Assembly (NCBI RefSeq): GCF_028583725.1
Contig: NZ_CP110680.1
Coordinates: 1,860,001-1,924,000, forward strand
DNA: 64,000 nucleotides
Direction: 5' to 3'
From: Cellulomonas fimi
GTDB lineage: Bacteria; Actinomycetota; Actinomycetes; Actinomycetales; Cellulomonadaceae
Within the stretch, counting starts at the first letter, position 1. Each line of letters opens with the position of its first letter. The notes beneath the pieces were generated by a model. It ran no database searches and was not told the DNA's origin. It saw only the letters and a list, made by a program, of their open reading frames with translations. The translations under genes were made by a program, and so were the position numbers. This document shows, one piece after another, positions 26,144 through 35,484 of this stretch.

Positions 26144-27187
26144 ATGGAGTCGCTGCGCGTGGGTCTGGTCGGCTACGGGGGAGCGGGGCGGGGTATCCAC
26201 GCGCGGCTGCTGCGCGAGGCGCACCAGCGGGTGACGCACGTCGTCACGCGCCACCGCGCCGCCCAGGTGCGGGAGGACTGGCCCCGGGCGGTCGTCGTCC
26301 CCGACGTCCCGGCGTTGCTCGAGCACGTCGGCGAGCTCGACCTCGTCGTCGTCGCGAGCCCCACCGGCGACCACGTCGAGCACGTGCTCGCCGCGCTCGG
26401 CACGGGCGTGCACGTGCTCGTCGACAAGCCGCTCGCGACGACCACCGCCGAGGCCGAGCGTCTCGTCGACGCGTCGCTGCACGCGGGCGGGCGGCTGACC
26501 GTCTTCCAGAACCGACGCTGGGACTCCGAGCAGCTCGCGCTGCGATCCCTGCTCGAGGCGGGGACCCTCGGACGCGTGCACCGCTTCGAGCGGCGCTGGG
26601 AGAGGTTCCGGCCCGTGCCGCAGGACCGGTGGAAGGAGAACGACCGCGACGCCGGCGGGCTGCTGCTCGACCTCGGCGCGCACCTCGTGGACTCCGCCGT
26701 CCAGCTGTTCGGCCCGGTGCGCTCCGTCTACGCCGAGCTCGCCGCCCGGTCGACGCCCGCGATCGACGACGTCTTCCTCGCGCTCGTGCACGACGAGCAC
26801 GGCGGCGGGCCGGGCGTCGTCAGCCACCTGCAGGCCGGGTCGGTCGTCGGTGCCCCCGGCCCGCGGACGCGCGTGCTCGGTGACGCGGCCGCGTACCTCG
26901 TGACGTCGTTCGAGGGTGAGCCGACGCCGTTCGCGGTGCTCGACGACGCCTACGAGGAGGGTCGCCGCCCCGGCGAGCCCGAGCACGAGGGGTGGCTGGT
27001 GCGGGGGTCCGAACGCTCGCCCGTCCCGATGCCGCCGGGCGGTCACGTCGACCTCTACCGCGAGGCCGTGCGCTGGGTCGTCGACGGCGGACCGCCGCCC
27101 GTCGACCCGGCGGACGCCGTGCGCACCGCACGCGTGCTCGACGCCGCGCGCACCTCCGCGGCCGAGGGCGTCGTCGTCCGGCTCTGA
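26144..27187 (+). CDS. Gfo/Idh/MocA family NAD(P)-dependent oxidoreductase
   Basis: 347 residues from ATG 26144. N-terminal Rossmann domain with VGLVGYGGAGRGIHARLL, DLVVVASPTGDHVEHV and the conserved VDKPLATTTAEAERL (catalytic Lys of the EKP-type motif). The C-terminal domain has QNRRWDSEQLALRSLLEAG, GGLLLDLGAHLVDSAVQLFG and a late active-site-like His. Substrates in this family are sugars, inositols or biliverdin-like compounds; none is indicated here. Single gene with its own promoter. Confidence 0.88.
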   Translation: MESLRVGLVGYGGAGRGIHARLLREAHQRVTHVVTRHRAAQVREDWPRAVVVPDVPALLEHVGELDLVVVASPTGDHVEHVLAALGTGVHVLVDKPLATTTAEAERLVDASLHAGGRLTVFQNRRWDSEQLALRSLLEAGTLGRVHRFERRWERFRPVPQDRWKENDRDAGGLLLDLGAHLVDSAVQLFGPVRSVYAELAARSTPAIDDVFLALVHDEHGGGPGVVSHLQAGSVVGAPGPRTRVLGDAAAYLVTSFEGEPTPFAVLDDAYEEGRRPGEPEHEGWLVRGSERSPVPMPPGGHVDLYREAVRWVVDGGPPPVDPADAVRTARVLDAARTSAAEGVVVRL

Positions 27188-27298
27188 CGTCGACGCGACC
27201 CGCGGGGCGCGCTGCCGTGTCCCGTGCCGACGCGGTCGCGCCCGTCGCCTGTGGACGGGGCGCGCCGGCGCCGGTCCGTGCACGGTTCGATGCCGCGC

Positions 27299-28696
27299 AT
27301 GGAGACGTTCCTCGTGCCCGCCGACGTCCGCGCGCTGCTCGACGGCGGTGCGTTCCGGGTCGCCGGTGCGGCCGGGCCCGACGGCACCGGGTGGCTGGCG
27401 TCGGCGACCGACGGCTCCGGCCGCCGGATCGAGGTGCACGTCGTGGCGACCGTGCTCGACGACGTCACGGCAGCGCGTGCCGAACGGCTCCGACGGCTCC
27501 GCCACGAGCACCTCCCCGTCGTGCACGACGTCGTCGAGATCGGCCCGGGCCGCACCGCCCTGGTCGTCGAGCACGTCCCCGGGCCGACGCTGGCCGAGCT
27601 GCGGTCGCAGCGCGCGCCGCTGTCCGACGGCGAGGCGGCGACGGTCGCGATCCCCGTCGCGACCGCGCTCGGCGCGCTGCACGACGCCGGTCTCGCGCAC
27701 GGCGGCGTGAGCCCGGCGACCGTCGTCGTGCGGCCCGACGGGCGGCCGGCGCTCGTGGACGTGCGCGGCGCGCTCACCGGCACCGGCACACCCGACGGCG
27801 ACGTGCGCAGGCTCGTGGCCTCCGTGCTCGCGCAGGTCCCCGACGCGGACGTGCACCTCCTCGCCGGCCCGCACGACGGCTCGCTGCGCGACACGCTCGA
27901 GGCGCTCGTCACCGCGGGCGACGTGACCGCCGGACAGCTCGTCGACCGGTGCTTCGCCGTCGTCGTCCCCGAACCCGTGCGCCTCCCCGACGCGGGTGCC
28001 CGCGCCGCCCTCGACCTCGCGCGCACCGGCGCCTCGGCCGCCGCCGACCTGCGGCGCCCGCGCCGTCCGGCCCGCCGGGTGCCGCGCGCCGTGACCGTGG
28101 CGGGTGCCGCCGCCGGGACGCTCGTCGCGGTCGTGCTCGTCCTCGGGCTCGCCGGGCTGCTCCCGCCGACCGGCGGGGACGGGCCGGCCGCGGCGTCACC
28201 CGCCGGGGGCGCGACCTCGTCGTCGCTCCCGACGACCGGGACCGCCGCCGGGGCGGGTGAGGCGTCGCTCACGAGCGACGTCGCGGCAGCCGCCGCGGAC
28301 CTGACCCGGCTGCGCGCGGAGCTCGTCGCCTCCGGCGACGCGACGAGGCTGCGGGAGGTCGAGGTCGTCGACGGGCCCGCACACCGCGCGGACCTGGCCC
28401 TGGTCGACGCGCTCGCGGGTGCGCGGATCGAGGGCCTGGGAGTCGTGGTGCAGGACGTCACCGTGGTCGGGTCCACGGGCACGCCCGGCCCGTCCGCGCC
28501 CGACCCGTCCGCGCCCGACCCCTCCGCGCCCGGTGCGGAGGTCGCGGTGCGCGTGACCTCGGCGATGTCCGGCTACACGCGGGTCGAGGCGGCAGGCACC
28601 ACCACGGCGGTGCCCGCAGCCGACCCGCGGACGGTCGTCCTCACGCTGCGCCGGACCGACGACGGCTGGCGCGTGTGGGACGTCGCGGACGCGTGA
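27299..28696 (+). CDS. Membrane pseudokinase-like protein
   Basis: 465 residues from ATG 27299; ATG 27290 is possible. The N-terminal 230 residues follow the Ser/Thr kinase layout (LRRLRHEHLPVVHDVVEIGPGRTALVVEHVPGPTLAELR, then ALGALHDAGLAHGGVSPATVVVRPDG). The catalytic HRD is HGG, the Asn is gone, DFG is DVR and the Gly-rich loop is poor, so phosphotransfer is not expected. One membrane helix (about 268-288) is followed by an extracellular part with a PSAPD repeat and a C-terminal domain. Such pseudokinases act as scaffolds; the partner is unknown. Confidence 0.75.
   Translation: METFLVPADVRALLDGGAFRVAGAAGPDGTGWLASATDGSGRRIEVHVVATVLDDVTAARAERLRRLRHEHLPVVHDVVEIGPGRTALVVEHVPGPTLAELRSQRAPLSDGEAATVAIPVATALGALHDAGLAHGGVSPATVVVRPDGRPALVDVRGALTGTGTPDGDVRRLVASVLAQVPDADVHLLAGPHDGSLRDTLEALVTAGDVTAGQLVDRCFAVVVPEPVRLPDAGARAALDLARTGASAAADLRRPRRPARRVPRAVTVAGAAAGTLVAVVLVLGLAGLLPPTGGDGPAAASPAGGATSSSLPTTGTAAGAGEASLTSDVAAAAADLTRLRAELVASGDATRLREVEVVDGPAHRADLALVDALAGARIEGLGVVVQDVTVVGSTGTPGPSAPDPSAPDPSAPGAEVAVRVTSAMSGYTRVEAAGTTTAVPAADPRTVVLTLRRTDDGWRVWDVADA
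28490..28534 (+). repeat. Three 15-bp tandem units (PSAPD) in the pseudokinase gene
   Basis: CCGTCCGCGCCCGAC twice, then one variant unit. It forms a flexible Pro/Ala linker outside the membrane. Confidence 0.7.
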
Positions 28697-28699
28697 GCG

Positions 28700-29587
28700 T
28701 CAGCCCGCCGCCACCCACGCCGCGGCGGTCGCGAGGTCCGCGTGCACGGGCCGGAACCCGCTCGCCGCGAGCGCGGCCGGTGTGGCGCGGATCGACCCGA
28801 GCACCTCGGACGAGAAGTCCTGCAGCGCCAGCCGCAGTGCCCACGCGGGCACCGGGACGACCGCGGGGCGGTGCACGGCGGCCGCGAGGGCCTTGACGAC
28901 GTCGACGTTGCGGTCGGCCGCCGCGACGAGGTTCACCGGCCCGCGCACGTCGGTGGTCAGCAGGTGGGCGATCGACCGCACCTCGTCGACGAGCGTGATC
29001 CACGGCCAGAACTGCGTCCCGGACCCGAGCCGCCCCCCGACACCGAGCCGGACGAGCGGCAGGAGCCGGCCCAGCGCGCCTCCGTGGGGCGCGAGCACGA
29101 TCCCGGTGCGGAGCAGCGCGACGCGCACTCCCGCCTCCTGCGCCGGTGCGGTCGCGGCCTCCCACTGCCGCACGACGCCGGCGAAGAACGTCGTGCCGAG
29201 CGGCTCGTGCTCGTCGAGCACCTCGTCGCCGCGGTCACCGTAGGCGCCGATGCCCGACGCCTGGAGCAGGACCCGCGGGCCGTCGTCGTGCGCGGCGAGC
29301 GTGCGGGCGAGGATGCCTGCGGTGTCGACGCGCGACTGCACGACCGCCCTCTTGCGTGCGGGTGTCAGCGGTCGCGAGCCCGCGTTGACGCCGGCGAGGT
29401 CGACGACCGCGTCCGCACCCTCGAGGTCGTGCGGGTCCAGCCGGCCGGCGGCCGGGTCCCAGGGGATCTCGTCCGGCCCGCTCGCGTCGCGGCGGACCAG
29501 CACGCGCACGCGGTGCCCGTCGGCCCGCAGCGCGGGCACGAGTGCGCTGCCGATGAACCCGCTGGCACCTGCGACGACCACGTCCAT
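28700..29587 (-). CDS. TIGR01777 family epimerase-like protein
   Basis: 295 residues from ATG 29587. Extended short-chain dehydrogenase fold with NAD(P) loop VVVAGASGFIGSALVPAL, then VVDLAGVNAGSRPLTPARKRAVVQSRVDTAG, ASGIGAYGDRGDEVLDE, and the C-terminal DUF1731-like part WALRLALQDFSSEVLGSIRATPAALAASGF. The E. coli relative is YfcH and the function is unsettled. In actinobacteria it is usually found between sucB and lipB, consistent with its place here. Confidence 0.88.
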   Translation of the reverse strand: MDVVVAGASGFIGSALVPALRADGHRVRVLVRRDASGPDEIPWDPAAGRLDPHDLEGADAVVDLAGVNAGSRPLTPARKRAVVQSRVDTAGILARTLAAHDDGPRVLLQASGIGAYGDRGDEVLDEHEPLGTTFFAGVVRQWEAATAPAQEAGVRVALLRTGIVLAPHGGALGRLLPLVRLGVGGRLGSGTQFWPWITLVDEVRSIAHLLTTDVRGPVNLVAAADRNVDVVKALAAAVHRPAVVPVPAWALRLALQDFSSEVLGSIRATPAALAASGFRPVHADLATAAAWVAAG

Positions 29588-29594
29588 GCCGGTC

Positions 29595-29600
29595 ACCCTA
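29595..29600 (-). promoter_or_regulatory. -10 element TAGGGT for the TIGR01777 gene
   Basis: 7 nt before ATG 29587. Confidence 0.6.
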
Positions 29601-29649
29601 GGCGCAGGGGCGGCACCCGGCCGGGCGAGCGACGCGCGCGCCCGGGGAC

Positions 29650-29687
29650 GACGACGGCCCGGGTCCGCGGGGACCCGGGCCGTCGTC
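29650..29687. terminator. Strong stem-loop after sucB
   Basis: Perfect 17-bp stem (arms 29650-29666 and 29671-29687, beginning GACGACGGCC) with a 4-nt loop and no T-run. It ends 12 bp from the sucB stop. Confidence 0.75.
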
Positions 29688-29699
29688 ACGTGACGAGCG

Positions 29700-31562
29700 T
29701 CAGAGACCGACCTCGGCCTCGAACGCGCCCTCCTCGATGCGGGCCTTGACCGCGGAGAGGTACCGCGACGCGTCCGCGCCGTCGACCAGGCGGTGGTCGT
29801 ACGACAGGCACAGGTAGCACATCGACCGGATCGCGATGACCTCCTCGCCGTCCGCGTCCTTGACGACGACCGGCCGCTTGACGATCGCGCCGGTGCCGAG
29901 GATCGCCGAGGTGCCGGTCGGCACGATCGGGGTGTCGATGAGCGCACCGCCCGAGCCCGTGTTGGTCACGGTGAAGGTCGCACCCGACAGCTCGTCGGGC
30001 GTGACCTTGTTGGCGCGCGTGCGGGCCGCGAGGTCGGCGATCTTGCGCGCGATGCCGGCGAGGTTGAGGTCGCCCGCGTCGCGGATCACCGGCGTGAGCA
30101 GGCCACGCTCGGTGTCGACGGCGATCGCCACGTTCTCCTGCCCGTGGTACGTGATCTGGTTGCCCTCGAGCACCCCGTTGATCTTCGGGAACGCCTTGAG
30201 CGACTCGACCGCGGCCTGCACGAAGAACGGCAGGAACGTGAGGTTGACGCCCTCGCGCGCCTTGAAGTCGTCCTTGGCGCGCGCACGCAGGCGGGCGACC
30301 TTGGTGACGTCGACCTCGACGACCGTGGTGAGCTGCGCCTGCGTGTGCAGGGCCTCCACCATGCGCTCGGCGATGATCTGGCGCAGGCGGCTGGCCTTCT
30401 CCGTGGTGCCGCGCAGCGGCGACACCGACGGGACGGTCGGCGCCTTGGGGGCGGCAGCCGCTGCCGGAGCGGCGGCAGCAGGGGCGGCCTGCGCCGCCTT
30501 CGCCGCCTCCGCCTTGGCGGCCGCCTCGAGGACGTCCTCCTTGCGGATGCGGCCACCGACGCCCGTGCCGGTCAGGGTCGCGACGTCGACGCCCTTCTCG
30601 GCCGCGAGCTTGCGGACGAGCGGGGTCAGGTAGGACCCGCCGGCGCTCGCCGCGGCGGACGCCGTCGGCTGCTGGGCGGCGGCCTGCTCGGCGGCGGGAG
30701 CCGCACCGGTCGTCTGCGTCGACTCGGCCTCGGGCGCGGGCGCCTCGTAGCCACCGCCCTGCGGGGCTGCGGGGGCGGGCGCCTGCTCCTGCGGAGCGGG
30801 GGCCGACGCCGGGACCGGAGCGGGCTGCGCCTGCTCGGCAGGGGCGGCCTCGGGTGCGGGAGCAGCGGCGGGAGCCGGGGCCGCGGCGGCGCCGCTGCCC
30901 ACGATCGCCAGGACGGCGCCGACCTCGACGGTCTCGTCCTCCTGGACGCGGATCTCCTGGACCGTGCCCGCGACGGGCGACGGGATCTCGGTGTCGACCT
31001 TGTCGGTCGAGATCTCGAGCAGCGGCTCGTCGACCTCGACGCTGTCGCCGACCTGCTTGAGCCAGCGCGTGACGGTGCCCTCGGTGACGGACTCGCCGAG
31101 CGCGGGGAGCGTGACCTCCTGGCCACCGCCACCGCCCTGGCCGCCCGAGGACTGCTCCTGCGCGGCGGGCGCCTGCTGCGCGGGGGCCTCGGCGGGCTCC
31201 TCGTGCTCCTCGACGGACTCCTGCACGGGCTGCGCCTCGGCGGCGGGCTGCTCGGCGGGCGCCTGCTGCGCGGGCGTCTCCTGGGCCGGGGCCTCCTCGG
31301 CGGGCGCGGACGCACCGCCGCCCTCGCCGGTGCCGATGACGGCCAGCGTCGCGCCGACCTCGACGGTCTCGTCCTCCTGGACGAGGATCTGCTCGAGCAC
31401 GCCGGCGAACGGCGACGGGATCTCGGTGTCGACCTTGTCGGTCGAGATCTCGAGCAGGGGCTCGTCGACCTCCACGCGGTCGCCCACGTTCTTCAGCCAG
31501 CGGGTGACGGTGCCCTCGGTGACGGACTCACCGAGAGCGGGAAGCTGCACGTTGTCGGACAT
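29700..31562 (-). CDS. sucB: Dihydrolipoamide acyltransferase E2, two lipoyl domains
   Basis: 620 residues. Lipoyl domain 1 (about 3-77, Lys43 in STDKVDT) and lipoyl domain 2 (about 148-225, a close copy) are joined by Ala/Pro/Glu-rich linkers. A peripheral-subunit-binding domain follows (about 313-350, [16 protein letters not shown] and [13 protein letters not shown]), then the catalytic domain (about 385-620) with [15 protein letters not shown] holding the active His. It is the core of a 2-oxo acid dehydrogenase complex, most likely 2-oxoglutarate; a pyruvate or mixed complex is possible in actinobacteria. It is 30 bp after lpdA in one operon. Confidence 0.92.
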   Translation of the reverse strand: MSDNVQLPALGESVTEGTVTRWLKNVGDRVEVDEPLLEISTDKVDTEIPSPFAGVLEQILVQEDETVEVGATLAVIGTGEGGGASAPAEEAPAQETPAQQAPAEQPAAEAQPVQESVEEHEEPAEAPAQQAPAAQEQSSGGQGGGGGQEVTLPALGESVTEGTVTRWLKQVGDSVEVDEPLLEISTDKVDTEIPSPVAGTVQEIRVQEDETVEVGAVLAIVGSGAAAAPAPAAAPAPEAAPAEQAQPAPVPASAPAPQEQAPAPAAPQGGGYEAPAPEAESTQTTGAAPAAEQAAAQQPTASAAASAGGSYLTPLVRKLAAEKGVDVATLTGTGVGGRIRKEDVLEAAAKAEAAKAAQAAPAAAAPAAAAAPKAPTVPSVSPLRGTTEKASRLRQIIAERMVEALHTQAQLTTVVEVDVTKVARLRARAKDDFKAREGVNLTFLPFFVQAAVESLKAFPKINGVLEGNQITYHGQENVAIAVDTERGLLTPVIRDAGDLNLAGIARKIADLAARTRANKVTPDELSGATFTVTNTGSGGALIDTPIVPTGTSAILGTGAIVKRPVVVKDADGEEVIAIRSMCYLCLSYDHRLVDGADASRYLSAVKARIEEGAFEAEVGL

Positions 31563-31592
31563 GACCGCTCGTGTCTCCTTCGATCGTGGGGG

Positions 31593-32978
31593 TCAGTTGT
31601 GGGCGTGCAGCGGCTTGCCGGCGAGCGCCAGGTGGGCCTCGCCGAGCGCCTCGTTCTGCGTCGGGTGGGCGTGGATGAGCGAGGCGACGTCCTCGGGGTA
31701 CGCCTCCCAGTTCACGATGAGCTGGCCCTCGCCGATGAGCTCCCCGACGCGGTCGCCGATCATGTGCACGCCGACGACGGGCCCGTCCTTGCGGCGCACG
31801 AGCTTGATGAAGCCCTGGGTGTCGAGGATCTTGCTCTTGCCGTTGCCCGCGAGGTTGTACTCGAGGATCTCGACGGCGTCCTCGCCGTGGACCTCCTTGG
31901 CGGCGGCCTCGGTGAGACCGACCGAGGCGACCTCGGGGTGCGAGTAGGTGACGCGGGGGATGCCCGACTCGACGATCGGCTGCGGGTTGAGCCCGGCGAT
32001 CTGCTCCGCGACGAAGATGCCCTGCGCGAAGCCGCGGTGCGCGAGCTGCAGGCCGGGGACGATGTCGCCGACGGCCCAGATGTTGCCGACGCCGGTGTGC
32101 AGCTTCTCGTCGGTGATGACGAAGCCGCGGTCGAGCGTGATGCCCTGCTCCTCGTAGCCGACGCCCGACGTGCGCGGGCCGCGGCCGACGGCGACGAGCA
32201 GGAGGTCCGCGTCGAAGGACTTGCCGTCCTCGAGCGTGACGTGCACGCCGTTGTCGTTCTGCGTGACGCCCTGGAAGCGGACGCCGAGGTTGAACGCGAT
32301 GCCGCGCTTGCGGAACGCGCGCTCGAACGCCTTGGAGAGCGCGACGTCCTCGTTGGGGACCAGGTGGGGGAGCGCCTCGATGATCGTGACGTCCGCGCCG
32401 AACGACTTCCAGACGCTCGCGAACTCGGAGCCGATGACACCGCCGCCGAGGATGATCGCGGACTTCGGCACGAAGTCGAGCGTGAGGGCCTGGTCGGACG
32501 TGATGACCCGGCCGCCGATCTCGAGGCCCGGAAGCGAGCGCGCGTAGGAGCCGGTCGCGAGGATGACGTGCTCGCCCGTGTAGGTCGTGTCGCCGACCTG
32601 GACGGCGTTCTGGCCGACGAGCTTGCCGTGGCCCTCGATCACGGTGATCTTGCGGGACTTGATGAGCCCCTGCAGGCCCTTGTAGAGGCCGCCGATCACG
32701 GTGTCCTTGTACTGGTTCACGCCGCCCATGTCGATGCGGTCGAGCGTGCTGTGCACGCCGAAGTGCGCACCCTCGCGCGCGTTGTCCGCGAGCTCGGCGG
32801 CGTGCAGCAGGGCCTTGGTGGGGATGCAGCCGTTGTGCAGGCAGGTGCCACCCACCTTGTCGGCCTCGATGAGGGCGACGTTCTTGCCCAGCTGGGCGGC
32901 GCGCAGAGCCGCGGCGTAGCCGCCGCTCCCCGCTCCCAGGACGACGATGTCGAAAGCGGTGCCGTTCGTGTCGGCCAC
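31593..32978 (-). CDS. lpdA: Dihydrolipoyl dehydrogenase E3
   Basis: 461 residues from GTG 32978, with AGGAG 7 nt upstream. A FAD flavoprotein that reoxidises the lipoyl arm with NAD. FAD motif IVVLGAGSGGYAAALRAAQLG, redox disulfide GGTCLHNGCIPTK, NAD motif AIILGGGVIGSEFASVW, central GNIWAVGDI, and the interface HAHPTQNEAL with the catalytic His-Glu pair are intact. The product serves the E2 protein encoded directly downstream. Confidence 0.95.
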   Translation of the reverse strand: MADTNGTAFDIVVLGAGSGGYAAALRAAQLGKNVALIEADKVGGTCLHNGCIPTKALLHAAELADNAREGAHFGVHSTLDRIDMGGVNQYKDTVIGGLYKGLQGLIKSRKITVIEGHGKLVGQNAVQVGDTTYTGEHVILATGSYARSLPGLEIGGRVITSDQALTLDFVPKSAIILGGGVIGSEFASVWKSFGADVTIIEALPHLVPNEDVALSKAFERAFRKRGIAFNLGVRFQGVTQNDNGVHVTLEDGKSFDADLLLVAVGRGPRTSGVGYEEQGITLDRGFVITDEKLHTGVGNIWAVGDIVPGLQLAHRGFAQGIFVAEQIAGLNPQPIVESGIPRVTYSHPEVASVGLTEAAAKEVHGEDAVEILEYNLAGNGKSKILDTQGFIKLVRRKDGPVVGVHMIGDRVGELIGEGQLIVNWEAYPEDVASLIHAHPTQNEALGEAHLALAGKPLHAHN

Positions 32979-33156
32979 GTGCAGACTCCTATGCGCAGGC
33001 GTGTGGGTCTCGAAGCTCGCCGACCATCTTGTCATCCCGTCAAGGTCCGAACGACCTCGGCGAGCAGCCGTGGCGTGTGATGCTCGGAACAGTCGTCCCA
33101 TGACTGCCCCGGTGCGTCGCTCGGCGGAGTCCCAGCGAACGTCCAGGGTGCGTCGT

Positions 33157-33162
33157 TACGCT
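33157..33162 (+). promoter_or_regulatory. -10 element TACGCT for the small gene at 33169
   Basis: 6 nt before ATG 33169. Confidence 0.55.
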
Positions 33163-33168
33163 CGCGGG

Positions 33169-33516
33169 ATGGGCTGGTTCTCGCGACGCCGCCACCGCAC
33201 CCCCGACGCGGTGCCGTCGGACCGCGCCGCGCGCGAGGCGACGCTCGCGCACCTGCGGGAGTTCGTGACGACACGGGTCGGCGTCGAGGCGTACGTCGAG
33301 CCGCCGACCAACGTGACGCAGACGACGATGATGCTGGTCGCGACGGACGGCGAGTGGACCCGTCGTCGCGTCCCCGACCCGAAGGTCGGCTGGGACCTCG
33401 CGCGCGAGCTCGGCATCCCCGTGTACGACGTGCAGCGCACCGGCTACCCGCAGCGCGTCCGCGACTGGAACGCGCGCCAGCGCATCGAGCGCGAGCGGCG
33501 TCGCCGCGTCCTGTAG
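33169..33516 (+). CDS. Small conserved hypothetical protein
   Basis: 115 residues from the leaderless ATG 33169. A basic N-terminus (MGWFSRRRHR), a central alpha/beta part (TLAHLREFVTTRVGVEAYVEPPTNVTQTTMMLVATDGEWTRRRV), and a very basic tail (QRIERERRRRVL). No catalytic or metal motif is seen. I believe homologues are common in Micrococcales in the lpd-pepA interval, but I know no function. Confidence 0.65.
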   Translation: MGWFSRRRHRTPDAVPSDRAAREATLAHLREFVTTRVGVEAYVEPPTNVTQTTMMLVATDGEWTRRRVPDPKVGWDLARELGIPVYDVQRTGYPQRVRDWNARQRIERERRRRVL

Positions 33517-33545
33517 CGAGGCGCGGCGACGCGTGACCGGTCGGG

Positions 33546-35030
33546 TCAGGCGGTCGCGCGCCCCTCGACGAGCGCGAGGAGCGTCCGCACGCCGACGCCG
33601 GTGCCGCCGACGGGCGTGTAGCCGTGCGCGGCCTTCTCGTTGAACGCGGGGCCCGCGATGTCCAGGTGCGCCCACGGCGTCGAGCCGACGAACTCCTGCA
33701 GGAAGATGCCGGCGGTCAGCATGCCGCCGAACCGGTCGCCGATGTTCGCGAGGTCGGCGACCTTCGAGCGCAGCCCGGCCTTCAGGTCGGCCGGCAACGG
33801 CATGGGCCAGAACTGCTCGCCCGCGGTCCCGGCGGCCGCGACGACCTCGCCGCGCACGTCGTCCGTGCCCATGACGGCGGACACGCGGTGGCCGAGCGCG
33901 ACCATCTGCGCGCCCGTGAGCGTCGCGATGTCGAGCACGACGTCGGGCTTCTCCTCGACCGCCGCGACGAGGCCGTCGGCCATGACGAGCCGCCCCTCGG
34001 CGTCGGTGTTGAGCACCTCGACGGTCTTGCCACCGCGGATCGTGATGACGTCCGACGGCCGCTGCGCGGTCCCCGACGGCATGTTCTCCGCGAGGCACAG
34101 CCAGCCCGTGACGGCGACGGGCAGGCCCAGGCGGGCCGCGGCGATCACGGTGTGCAGCACGGCGGCGGCACCCGCCATGTCGGACTTCATGGCCTCCATG
34201 CCGGCGGCCGGCTTGATCGAGATGCCGCCCGAGTCGAACGTGATGCCCTTGCCGACGAGCGCGACGGTCGCCTTGGGCCGCGACGGGGAGTACGCGACGC
34301 GCACCAGGCGCGGGCCGCGGACCGAGCCCTGACCGACACCCACGAGACCGCCGTACCCGCCGGACACGAGCGCCTTCTCGTCGAGCACGGACACCTTGAG
34401 ACCCTTGGCGCCGGCCTCCTTGACGGCCGCCTTGGCGGCGTCGGCGAACGCCTCGGGGTACAGGTCGTTGGGCGCGGTGTTCACGAGGTCGCGCGTCCCG
34501 TGCACCGCTGCGGCGACGACCTCGGCCCGCGCGACGGCGTCCTTGGCGGCCTTCGAGCGGCCGAGCGACGTGACGACGTGCACGTCGGCGACCGCGGCCT
34601 TCGACGACGCGTCGGACGCGCGGTACCGGTGGAACGCGTACGCGCCGAGCAGCGCGCCCTCGGTGACGGCGGCGAGCCGCTCCTCGTCCTCGGCGGGCAG
34701 CGTGAGGGCGACGGAGGCCGTGCCCGCGAGCTCGCGCGTCGCCGCACCGGCCGCGCGCCGCAGCGCCTCCGGGGTGAGCGCGTCGGCGTCGCCCACGCCC
34801 ACCAGCACGACCACGGGGGCCTTCGTGCCGATGCCGGGCACGCGCCGCACCTCGTCGGCCGCACCCGTCACGCCCAGCGCGACGGCGTCCCGGCTGAGCG
34901 CCGTCCGCAGGTCCTTCGGCAACCAGGCGGCGCCGAGCAGCGACGGCTCGCCGTCCTTGCGGGCGACGCCGACGACGACGGCGTCGACGGCGAGACGGGC
35001 GGGGTCAGCGGAGGTGAGGGTGACGGTCAC
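33546..35030 (-). CDS. pepA: Leucyl aminopeptidase (M17)
   Basis: 494 residues from the leaderless GTG 35030. N-terminal macro-like domain (1-165) and C-terminal M17 catalytic domain with VGKGITFDSGGISIKP (metal Lys/Asp), KSDMAGAAAV, and the family signature NTDAEGRLVMADGL (metal Asp/Glu and catalytic Arg). It removes N-terminal residues from peptides, using two metal ions, in the cytoplasm as a hexamer. Confidence 0.93.
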   Translation of the reverse strand: MTVTLTSADPARLAVDAVVVGVARKDGEPSLLGAAWLPKDLRTALSRDAVALGVTGAADEVRRVPGIGTKAPVVVLVGVGDADALTPEALRRAAGAATRELAGTASVALTLPAEDEERLAAVTEGALLGAYAFHRYRASDASSKAAVADVHVVTSLGRSKAAKDAVARAEVVAAAVHGTRDLVNTAPNDLYPEAFADAAKAAVKEAGAKGLKVSVLDEKALVSGGYGGLVGVGQGSVRGPRLVRVAYSPSRPKATVALVGKGITFDSGGISIKPAAGMEAMKSDMAGAAAVLHTVIAAARLGLPVAVTGWLCLAENMPSGTAQRPSDVITIRGGKTVEVLNTDAEGRLVMADGLVAAVEEKPDVVLDIATLTGAQMVALGHRVSAVMGTDDVRGEVVAAAGTAGEQFWPMPLPADLKAGLRSKVADLANIGDRFGGMLTAGIFLQEFVGSTPWAHLDIAGPAFNEKAAHGYTPVGGTGVGVRTLLALVEGRATA

Positions 35031-35037
35031 GCGCTCG

Positions 35038-35043
35038 ATCGTA
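35038..35043 (-). promoter_or_regulatory. -10 element TACGAT for pepA
   Basis: 7 nt before GTG 35030. Confidence 0.55.
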
Positions 35044-35110
35044 GTTCGTCGGTCCGGGCGTCCCGCGCGACCGGCGCGCGGTCGCGGTCGGGGACGAGGC
35101 CGGTCGCCGG

Positions 35111-35116
35111 TACGGT
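35111..35116 (+). promoter_or_regulatory. -10 element TACGGT for the membrane gene pair at 35125
   Basis: 8 nt before GTG 35125. Confidence 0.5.
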
Positions 35117-35124
35117 GGGGCACC

Positions 35125-35484
35125 GTGATCGTGCCCCTCGCCCTGCTCGTCGTCGGGCTCTGCGTCGCCCTCGCCGGATGGGCCGGGTGGTTCGTCGCCC
35201 GCGACCGCGCCGTCGTCCTGCGCCAGCTCTGGGGCGCGACCGTCGTCGAGGGGCTCCTCGTCCTCCAGGCCGTCGTGGCCGGTGTGCTCGCCGTGACCGG
35301 AGCGCCCGACATCGACGCGGCCCTCTTCTGGGGCTACGTCGTGACGCAGGCGATCGTCCTGCCCCTCGCGGCCGCGTGGGCGTTCGCCGAGCGGACGCGG
35401 TGGAGCTCGGTCGTCCTGCTCGTCGCCGCGCTCACGGTCGCGTTCCTCGAGCTCCGCCTGCTGCAGATCTGGGGGTCCGTGTGA
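35125..35484 (+). CDS. Small integral membrane protein
   Basis: 119 residues from GTG 35125. Four hydrophobic helices with a short charged loop (RDRAVVLRQLWGA) after the first. No known motif. Coupled by GTGA to the next membrane gene, and both precede pyrD; the arrangement suggests a two-protein membrane unit of unknown role. Confidence 0.65.
   Translation: MIVPLALLVVGLCVALAGWAGWFVARDRAVVLRQLWGATVVEGLLVLQAVVAGVLAVTGAPDIDAALFWGYVVTQAIVLPLAAAWAFAERTRWSSVVLLVAALTVAFLELRLLQIWGSV

Noticed and set aside
28490..28534. Three tandem 15-bp units considered as a CRISPR or regulatory repeat
   Set aside because: They have no spacers and are in frame, encoding a PSAPD linker.
29793..33080. Very long open frame on the plus strand opposite sucB and lpdA (more than 1000 codons)
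   Set aside because: It is antisense to two genes with full family signatures and its product is a low-complexity Arg/Gly/Leu/Asp-rich string, as expected from third-position GC bias.
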